Source: Corydoras sp. C115 (taxonomy: Eukaryota > Chordata > Actinopteri > Siluriformes > Callichthyidae). From it: a stretch of DNA of 64,000 bases. The stretch is from positions 123,501 to 187,500 of the forward strand of contig JAFMOC010000072.1 in NCBI GenBank assembly GCA_019802505.1. The letters are read 5' to 3'. Of this stretch, positions 56,752 to 64,000 are shown in pieces. Numbering within the stretch: the stretch's first letter is position 1; each line of letters starts with the position of its first letter. The translations under genes were made by a program, and so were the position numbers. The notes below the pieces were generated by a model that was given only the letters and a program-made list of their open reading frames with translations, was not told where the DNA came from and did not search any database.

Positions 56752-57150
56752 GGTGTTGTTAATTTCCTGGAGGTGTCGTCAGCTCTTCATCTATGGTTCT
56801 GCTGAAGCACTGCAGCTACGACGATTACTGAATGGAACCTGGACTTTTTTGGACTGGCGGTCCTGCAGGACGTCCTCAATGGACTTATAGAGTTTTTAAT
56901 TCACCTGATCATCACATAATCTGTACATTAGTGTCCTATACTGTTGATGCTGCCTGGACACTCAAGATGATTCCTCCACTGAGTCTTGGTCCTCACAAGG
57001 TTTCTTCATTAAAATATCAACATAACAGGGAGTTTTGTCTTGCCACTGTCGCTTCGACTTGCTCTTTGGGGGTTTAAAGGCTTATAACTCTGTTAAGCTG
57101 CTTTGTAACAATGTACTGTAGTAAAAAGCGCTCTATAAATAAATTAACAG
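56752..57150 (+). mobile_element. L2-type LINE 3' untranslated tail
   Basis: GGGAGTTTTGTCTTGCCACT, TGTCGCTTCGACTTGCTC, GCTGCTTTGTAACAATGTAC and AAAGCGCTCTATAAATAAA are the known 3' end blocks of a fish L2-group LINE. Located in the last dlgap4 intron. Confidence 0.75.
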
Positions 57151-57166
57151 GACTGTTTTATTGGTA

Positions 57167-57167
<1 letters not shown>

Positions 57168-57253
<86 letters not shown>

Positions 57254-57260
57254 TAAATAT
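57168..57260 (+). repeat. poly(A) and (TA)n tract
   Basis: A30, then about 20 TA units and (AAAT)n. Confidence 0.96.
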
Positions 57261-57440
57261 AAATAAATACTGTAACTATGTTTGGAATGTCAGTAAATCC
57301 CAATTTATGGGTTTGACAAATTTATACAAACTCCAATCTGATGAATCACATGATCTTGTATACTGCAGCTATAGAGTTCGCATTGTAGGTGTAATAATTA
57401 ATAATATTTTCTTTTGTTTTACACATTATATAAATCATAT

Positions 57441-57600
57441 TAGGTTCAAATCCCAGGTCCACTGAAGTTACCAGTGTGGGTCCTTGAGTGAGACCCTTAA
57501 CCCTCATTGCTTCAGGGATGTTGTGATGAACCCTGTGCTCACCTTGTAAGTCTCTTTGGATAAAAGCATCTGATAAATGACCAAATGTAAATGTAGGTAA
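57441..57600 (+). mobile_element. HpaI-like SINE, head truncated
   Basis: GTTCAAATCCCAGGTCCACT (B box), the GAGACCCTTAACCCTCATTG body and the tail CTCTTTGGATAAAAGCATC with AAATGTAAATG. Confidence 0.78.
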
Positions 57601-57725
57601 TTTAATTAAAATAGGTAACACGTTTATAAACATAGTCAGCCACAAATCATCAGCTGACTGAACAATTCGAGTGTTACTGTGAGTTCAGGGGTTTCTATTT
57701 CAACTCTCACTGTTAATTCTTGTAC

Positions 57726-57881
57726 CTGTTTGTCTGGCGAATTTCGCTCCAGTTTCCAGTCATTGGCTTTAAGATGGTAAAGCTCATCGAACTTGAGGCT
57801 AATGTCTTCTATGGACAGCTGCAAAAGGTCCCAGAATCCTGCCAAGTCCTGAGCTGTGGGCCTGGGGTTAGCGCTCAAATT
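57726..57881 (-). CDS. dlgap4: DLGAP4 penultimate coding exon (GKAP domain)
   Basis: Acceptor ttttaatag at 57883-57882, donor AAACAG|gtacaa at 57725-57724; 156 nt, phase 0 at both ends. It encodes NLSANPRPTAQDLAGFWDLL, then QLSIEDISLKFDELYHLKAN and DWKLERNSPDKQ. This is the core of the GKAP homology domain (GH1) of the DLGAP family. FWDLLQLSIEDIS and FDELYHLKAN match DLGAP4 better than DLGAP1 (FWDMLQLSIEDVS). The intron on its 3' side holds an L2-type LINE tail and a SINE. Confidence 0.96.
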
Positions 57882-58394
57882 CTATTAAAACACAAAGGCA
57901 GAAAATCTTTCAAGCTTAATAATATAAAAAATAACAATATCAAGGCAACATCTTTAGATTAATATCCAAAGATTACAGGCTTTGTACACAAGAGGGCAGT
58001 GCAACACCACAAACATTTATTTTATACCATTGGTCAACTCTTTGGTTTTTGGAGGTTTAGTGGCTTCAGTCTCTGCACTTTGAATATTCAAGTATTCTAT
58101 TTGTCATTCCACAATATAAAGTACAGTACAGTATATGTGGAACGAGACAGTGTTCTCCAGGAACACATAACAGTTACTATACAACCCACATAAAGTGCAC
58201 GTGTGCAAACACAAGGATCACAATAAATACAGGACAATACACAGTACAATAAACATTCAAGTATAAAGTATAAAGTAAACCCTGGGTTTGGTTTTTGTAA
58301 ATAGTTAACATTAAGTGGAGAGGTAACAGTGCAGGTCGCCTCCTAGTGGTGTGAGCCACATGTTCCAAGAAAAATGTCCTTAATTTTAAAAATT

Positions 58395-58665
58395 CTTAAA
58401 GAGTTTATAATTGTGGCAGTTCTTTATAATGTGCAAGAGTGTGCAAAAGCTGCAAAGATGTGCATAAAGATATGTGCAACATGCCAGCAGCGGATATGTT
58501 CATGTTGGTCAAATTGTTCAAGAGTCTGATGGCCTGAGGAAAGTCTGGATGTGTTGGCCCGGATGCTCTGGTACCTTTTCCCAGAAGGCAGGAGTTAAAA
58601 GAGTGTGTGTGAGGGGTGAGTGTTGTCATCCACAATGCTGGTTGCCTTGCGGATGTTTGTTAATC
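58395..58665 (+). mobile_element. dispersed fish repeat, family not assigned
   Basis: CAAGAGTCTGATGGCCTGAG, GGCCCGGATGCTCTGGTACC and GAGTGTGTGTGAGGGGTGAG are blocks of a common teleost dispersed repeat. No coding frame. In a dlgap4 intron. Confidence 0.5.
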
Positions 58666-59184
58666 GGAGAACAACACTATAGCTTACAGAACTGTGGCTC
58701 TCCAACATTGTTCATCTGTGGACGACGACCCACACAGCGCCATCAAGTGGGGATGGTTATCTTCTATTTCTTGTTTAATTTGGAATGTGATCCACAGAAT
58801 CAGACGTAAACCTCTGTGTTACAGACGACTCCTGTGTTTGCATTTCATCTGAACCTATAGCTCACTGTTGCCACGAGAACTACAGCCGCATGGTTACACG
58901 TATCCGCCAACCAGTGTTCTGAAGGCTGTGTTCGGATATCCCTCACACGGATACAGCAGAAATGGGGTCATGTTGATGAAACGTTTATCCTTGAGCCAAA
59001 GTTAATGTGCTGAATGTGGATAAAAAAAAAATCCCTCACATAACTTCAGAGATACTGACAAACTGGGTGGCACGGTAACTTTGACCAGAGATATTGCTGG
59101 CATGAAGAAGTGTTTGAGTAGAACCTAAAGTAGTCCCCGAGAAACAAACCAACAAAACGGATTTGGGCAGAGAAACAAACTCAC

Positions 59185-59276
59185 CAGATTCTGTTCACAC
59201 AATCCTCTGAACTGCTGAAACTTCTGAGACATGAGAAGCTGAGCACTGCCCACTGCGCTGCGCACCTTACCCAGCA
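59185..59276 (-). CDS. dlgap4: DLGAP4 coding exon (GKAP domain, third from end)
   Basis: Acceptor gtgtgtag at 59278-59277 directly behind a (CA)10 tract, which on the minus strand forms a (GT)n polypyrimidine substitute. Donor AATCTG|gtgagt at 59184-59183. The 92-nt exon reads LGKVRSAVGSAQLLMSQKF, then QQFRGLCEQNL. This is a near-invariant DLGAP segment (LGKIRSAVGSAQLLMSQKFQQF in the family). It joins the next exon as CEQNL-NLSANPRPT without frame problems. Upstream exons, including the 14-residue GKAP repeats, lie beyond base 64000; none was seen between here and the window end. Confidence 0.94.
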
Positions 59277-59279
59277 CTA

Positions 59280-59532
59280 CACACACACACACACACACAG
59301 ATTATTACTGTGTCCTCAGCTGAGAACACAACAACCTAATAGCTGAACAAACGCATATTATATATTTAATGTAGATAAATAAAATTCAAACACACAGCTA
59401 TATAAAAATTTCTACAATATATATACCTAATATATGATATATATATATATATATATCTATATATATTAATCTAGTATACATATACATATAAATTTTATTC
59501 AAACATACTGTATATATAAATACTGTATGTGT

Positions 59533-59566
<34 letters not shown>

Positions 59567-59609
59567 CATATACACACACACACACGCATACATACTACAT
59601 ACACACATA

Positions 59610-59641
<32 letters not shown>

Positions 59642-59742
59642 CACAACATATATATATATATAAATAAATATATATTATATATATATGTATACATATATAT
59701 ATATACATATATATAAAATTTATATATATAGAAAAAAATTTC

Positions 59743-59781
<39 letters not shown>

Positions 59782-59807
59782 CTATACATATACATACACA
59801 AACAATA

Positions 59808-59854
<47 letters not shown>

Positions 59855-59906
59855 CCATACATACATACAGTATGTGTGTGTGTGCATATATATATATATA
59901 TATATA
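59280..59906 (+). repeat. (CA)n next to dlgap4 exon and long TA/TATAC-rich tract
   Basis: (CA)10 at 59280-59299 serves as the acceptor tract of the dlgap4 exon. From 59395 to 59906 come TA, TACA and GTAT mixtures. Tyr/Ile-rich frames here are repeat translations. Confidence 0.93.
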
Positions 59907-61527
59907 CAGTTGTGATCAAATTTATTCAACCCCCAATGCTGCGAAGGGTTTTATGGAATTCAGTGCACATTTGTAATTGTGTTCATAATGAAATCTTACA
60001 AGGACTTGTTAAAGAACTAAATGCAACTAAGATAGCATCAATTGTTTTTGTCATAAAGTATTAAATGGCCTTTTCGGGATTTCTTCATTGACACAATTAT
60101 TCAACCCCTTTACAACTACCACTCATAAGAACAGAGGTTCATTCCAGTGTTTTCAATCAGGTATTGAAAACACCTGTGGATGTCAACGAGCAGCAATCAA
60201 GCATGATAAGCACCAATTAGGCAGATTTAAAAGGACTGTGATACTCAGCTCCTTCTAGACATCTACTGGTGTGTTTACAAGCATGGTGAAGGCAAGAGAA
60301 TGGTCCCAGAAGACAAGAGAAGAGGTTATTGCTCTTCACAAAAATGGCAATGGATAATAAAAGATTGCGAAGTTGTTAAATATTCCAAGAGACACTATCG
60401 GAAGTATCATTCGCAAGTTCAAGTTAAAGGGCACAGTGGAAACGTTACCTGGTTGTGGCAGAAAGAAGATCCTGACCGCGACTGCTGTGCGCTACCTGAA
60501 GCGTAATGTGGAGAAAAATCCCCGCGTGACTGCTAAGGAACTGAAAAAAAAGACCTGTCAGATGTGGGGCACTGAAGTTTCAGCTCAGACAATAAGGCGC
60601 GCACTGCATAACGAAGACCTCCATGCCAGAACTCCCAGGCGCACCCCCTTGCTGACTCCAAAGAACAAGAAAAGTCGACTGCAGTATGCCAAAAGTCATG
60701 TGGACAAGCCACAAAGGTTTTGGGACAGTGACTGTGGTCAGATGAAAACTAAATTAGAACTGTTTGGGACAATGGACCAGCGCTATGTTTGGAGGAGGAA
60801 GAACCAGGCTTATGAACAAAAGAACACCTTGCCTACTGTGAAGCATGGCGGGGGGTCAATTATGCTTTGGGGCTGTTTTGCTTCTAATGGTACAGGAAAG
60901 CTTCAACGTGTGCAGGGTACCATGAATTCCCTTCAGTACCAGGAGATCTTGGAGGAAAATGTGATGGAGTCAGTCACAAACCTGCGGCTTGGGAGACGTT
61001 GGACCTTCCAACAGGACAATGATCCGAAGCACACATCCAAGTCCACTAGAGCATGGTTGAACATGAAAGGCTGGAACATTCTAGAGTGGCCATCGCAATC
61101 ACCAGACTTAAATCCAATTGAGAACCTCTGGTGGGACCTAAAGAAGGCAGTTGCAGTGTGCAAGTCTAAGAATGTGACTGAACTGGAGGCTTTTGCCCAT
61201 GAAGAATGGGCTAAGATACCCATAGGTCGCTGCAAGACACTTGTGTCAAGCTATGCTTCACGCTTAAAAGATGTCATAACTGGAAAAGGATGTTGTACTA
61301 AGTACTAAAAAATAATGTCACTAGGGGGTTGAATAAAACTGATAATGATGTGAGCATAGTAAAGACATTTGTGGTTATTCCATCATAAATATTATGTTAT
61401 ATTTGTCTAATTTATAAGTGCCTCTTTGATATAATTGTAAATAAGATGACTGAAATGATCCAAATCAATGTCAAACTGGCAGAAACACTTTATTTCAGTG
61501 GGGGTTGAATAAATTTGATCACAACTG
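59907..61527 (+). mobile_element. Tc1-type DNA transposon, copy B (1,621 bp, inactivated)
   Basis: Same family as the element at 793-2410 and in the opposite orientation. The inverted repeats are the same and TA flanks both ends (59905-59906, 61528-61529). It is inserted in a long (TA)n region of a dlgap4 intron or upstream sequence. Sequence between the copies is nearly identical, so both insertions are fairly recent. Confidence 0.95.
60283..61308 (+). pseudogene. Tc1 transposase, copy B, with nonsense codons and a lost catalytic residue
   Basis: The 1,026-nt frame has the family's usual length (341 residues) and is colinear throughout. After MVKAREWSQKTREEVIALHK and NGNG come two adjacent stop codons (TAA TAA near 60355-60360) where copy A has Tyr-Lys. 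Further on, a one-base loss and a one-base gain about 15 nt apart change the segment LWSDET to DCGQMKT. This shifts the frame locally and removes the first catalytic Asp. The other two catalytic acids (QQDNDPKH, PDLNPIENLW) remain. Confidence 0.92.
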
Positions 61528-62302
61528 TATATATATATATTTTTTTTTTCATATACCAAGATTTATTTATATGAAATATAGATTTGATATGTAAAAAAAG
61601 AAAAAAAAATGATGAAGTTTAAGTTTGAGAGTTTATGTTGCTGAGTTTAACAGCAGGTGGATGTGGATGCTTCAAATCTATTTAGTCAAAACACTGTAGC
61701 TATTTGTAGGATATTTTCAACATTGTAGGGTTTGTAATAAATCCTGAAGCCAGTTTTGAGTCTTGATTTCGGCAGTGTTGGTCATGTAAACTCTAATGTA
61801 CTTAGTCTGAGTGTTGGACGACTGCCCCACACTCCCGACAAGAACCCATTTCCTCTTCGTCTTTTCACAGCATTATATGCCAGAGAGATGTCTCGGCGTC
61901 GGTTTGTGGATCTGAGGCTGATGGAATTACATGACGGATGAACATGCTGTTCCCATTATCTCATTCAAACTTCAATGATGTTTTGATCCAGCTTCCAGTA
62001 ACAAAGAACGGTTTCTGAGACGGGGATTAGAAAGACCAGGACGGGCTGGAAAAGGTATTATGGATCAAGTTCACTGTAATCCCAAATCACGTTCCAATAA
62101 ACTGTAAATACAATCTATCCATCCATCATTCCTCCTCATGGTCCTGGAGAAAGTCAAGAGATCAATCTTGGGACCTTCTGTGTTGCGAGTTCAGAGATCA
62201 TCAACACCACGTACACACCGTCAAGGTTATGTACTTATGTACTTGGGAGGGATGTTGTATGTATTTAGGTTTTAATTAAGTAACGATAGTTGAGGTTTTA
62301 GC
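61528..62302. other. unique sequence, nothing recognised
   Basis: Expected to lie in a dlgap4 intron. No exon matching upstream DLGAP4 segments was seen here or up to 64000. Confidence 0.5.
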
Positions 62303-62633
62303 CCATCCATCCATTATCTTCAGCTTTATCCTCTATTAGGGTTGTGGGGGGGTCCAGCATGCTCATGCAGGGGAGAACATTTGGGCGCTGGGCAGGACAC
62401 CCAGGACAGGGCGCCAATCTATCACTGGACACACACTTATACTCTATATGGGGTAAATTTGGAGAACTCATTGACCTTGATCCATGTTTTTGGACTGTGG
62501 GAGGAAACCGGAGAACCTGGAGGAAACCCACATGGACACGGGGAGAACATGGGAACTCCACCCAGATTGGGATTCGAACCTGGAATCCCTAGCGCTGAGA
62601 GAACATGCTCACCACTAAGCCACCGTGCCGCCC
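62303..62633 (-). mobile_element. SINE (DANA-like), full length with target duplication
   Basis: GGTTTTAGCCC before and GGTTTTAACCC after. Confidence 0.92.
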
Positions 62634-63242
62634 GGTTTTAACCCAGTGATCTTTAAACATGTCAGAGTTTTTAGTGTTTGTAGTTTTGGGGTAATCCAGC
62701 AGTGTGTCGATGTTGCACATATTTGGAACATTCTGATGGTATGTGTGAGGGGTTTATGGCATGCTTCACAGGACGGTGGTAGTTCCCCCTTTATGAGGTG
62801 AACATGGGAGAGTCCGGTGTGTCCTATATGGTGTCTAGACATGGTGACCTGCTCTATTCTATGCTTAGGTCATGACCCGTTTTGGACACGTATGATGGGA
62901 CACATTTCATGTACGTCATTCGGTTTGCGGTTTGTCATAGATTTTGATGTATGGTGGGATTAGGACAGCATTAGTGTTCAGTTTGCACAGCTATCATATG
63001 ATTGGTTATATTGGTTATATATACACGATTGGTTATATATATATATATATATATTTATATAACCAATAATAATTGGTTATAATAATTGGATATATATAAA
63101 ACGATTGGTTATCATGTAACAGCAGTTCCTACTGAAGTGTTTACTATAGATATGGTCTTATAGAAAACCTATTTTTAAACACAGTTATATTGTAGAATTG
63201 AAGTTTATTTTAAAATTAGTTTAGACATGGGATAGGTAATAG

Positions 63243-63592
63243 GGCGGCACGGTGGCTTAGTGGTTTAGCATGTTCTCCTCTCAGCGCTGGGGATTCCTGG
63301 TTCGAATCCCAATCTGGGTGGAGTTTCCATGTTCTCCCCGTGTCCGCGTGGGTTTCCTCCGGGTTCTCCGGTTTCCTCCCACAGTCCAAAAACATGGATA
63401 AAGGTCAATTGAATTCTCCAAATTGCCCCATATAGAGTGTGTCTGTGTGAGTGAGTGTGTGTCCAGTGATAGATTGGCGTCCTGTCCTGGGTGTATCTGC
63501 CCAGCGCCTGAAACGTTCTCCCCTGGATGGGCATGGGGACCCCCCCCCCCGAGACCCTAATGGAGGATAAAGCGGAAGATAATGGACGGATG
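63243..63592 (+). mobile_element. SINE (DANA-like), full length with target duplication
   Basis: GGTAATAG stands on both sides. One of the least changed copies, with intact A and B boxes. Confidence 0.94.
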
Positions 63593-63794
63593 GGTAATAG
63601 TTTATGGACACGCTGAACAAATACTGTGAAAAAAATGAAGAAGAGTAAAACTGGTGTATTAGAGTTACAGCATTAGAGTTACAGCACACCTTTAACATAT
63701 AAGAAGGTACAGTTGTGTGTTTGTGTGTCAGTTGTGTAACTGTTGTGTGTGATTGTGTTTAAGAGCGGTCCAATGTACACAAAGACATACACAT

Positions 63795-64000
63795 AGAGCA
63801 CCAGTCAAAAATTTGGCCACGCCCCCTTTATGCTCCACTTATCGTCCATGTTCTCAGTTCCACTTCCTGTAAAGCTGGACTTTGTAGTTCTACAGTTCCA
63901 GACTGTAGTCCATCTGTTAGTGTTCTACAGTACATACTGTGTACGTCCCCTTTACTCTGTTCTAATGGTCAGAACCCCAATAGTACCCCCACAGAGCAGT
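63795..64000 (+). mobile_element. long-TIR element, cut by window end
   Basis: Starts near CAGTCAAAAATTTGGCCACG and follows 31700-31890 closely (TCTAATGGTCAGAACCCC). The right half lies outside. Confidence 0.72.

Noticed and set aside
59395..59930. Tyr/Ile-rich frames of 60-98 residues
   Set aside because: TA/TACA microsatellite translated; no biological frame.
61756..61941. Frame of 61 residues considered as an upstream dlgap4 exon
   Set aside because: Wrong strand and no DLGAP similarity.
63243..63320. tRNA gene-like A and B boxes in the SINEs
   Set aside because: The sequence beyond the boxes does not fold into a tRNA and continues into the SINE body. Repeated over 50 times with target duplications.

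Overview
The window is vertebrate nuclear DNA, almost certainly from a teleost fish. The genes are split into short exons with GT/AG introns. Long (CA)n, (TA)n and (ATC)n microsatellites are frequent, and the bulk repeats are fish-type: DANA/V-SINE-like and HpaI/RSg-1-like SINEs, Tc1 and hAT DNA transposons, and L2-type LINE tails. The exact species cannot be read from the sequence. There is no sign of bacterial, viral or CRISPR content.

Four protein-coding genes can be supported exon by exon. (1) A lipin, best matched to LPIN3, lies on the minus strand at about 16.4 kb to below base 1. Coding exons 2 to 7 are at 5155-4955, 4453-4358, 4270-~4038, 3298-3194, 305-209 and 130-1. A probable non-coding first exon and promoter lie at 16.33-16.45 kb. 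The gene runs off the left edge before its catalytic C-LIP domain. (2) myl9, the smooth-muscle/non-muscle myosin regulatory light chain, is on the plus strand with coding exons at 29904-30087 and 32743-32904. A probable CArG-box promoter and non-coding exon lie at 20.8-21.07 kb. Its last coding exon could not be found. (3) tgif2, a TALE homeobox repressor, is on the minus strand with exons at 44168-44150, 41089-40833 and 38946-38038. It has a 2.5-kb 3'UTR and a CpG-island promoter at 43.7-44.57 kb. (4) dlgap4, a postsynaptic scaffold protein, is on the minus strand. Its last three exons are at 59276-59185, 57881-57726 and 55251-55033, and the rest lies beyond the right edge.

The four genes belong to one ancient paralogon. 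Human 20q11-12 carries DLGAP4, MYL9, TGIF2 and, further away, LPIN3. Human 18p11 carries the sister set LPIN2, MYL12A/B, TGIF1 and DLGAP1. The diagnostic residues here point to the 20q set. The lipin and myl9 promoters diverge, and myl9 and tgif2 converge tail to tail.

Most of the remaining sequence is repeats. More than 50 full or partial copies of one tRNA-derived SINE, in both orientations, fill the introns and intergenic DNA. Many are paired as inverted or direct duplications that include flanking sequence. Two nearly full-length but inactivated Tc1 elements lie at the two ends of the window. One is nested in a hAT MITE, which is nested in a SINE. Large satellites are an ATC array (12.39-13.71 kb), an AAATG array (10.98-11.38 kb), a 31-bp minisatellite in myl9 intron 2 (30.86-31.40 kb) and an ACTAT/ACTCT array next to the tgif2 CpG island (44.58-45.97 kb).

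I did not find a clearly new molecular system. The most useful leads are the missing myl9 terminal exon, a TGIF1-style CtBP motif in a TGIF2-type gene, the compact lpin3-myl9-tgif2-dlgap4 linkage, and the layered duplications of SINEs with their flanks. All coordinates and splice sites were read by eye.
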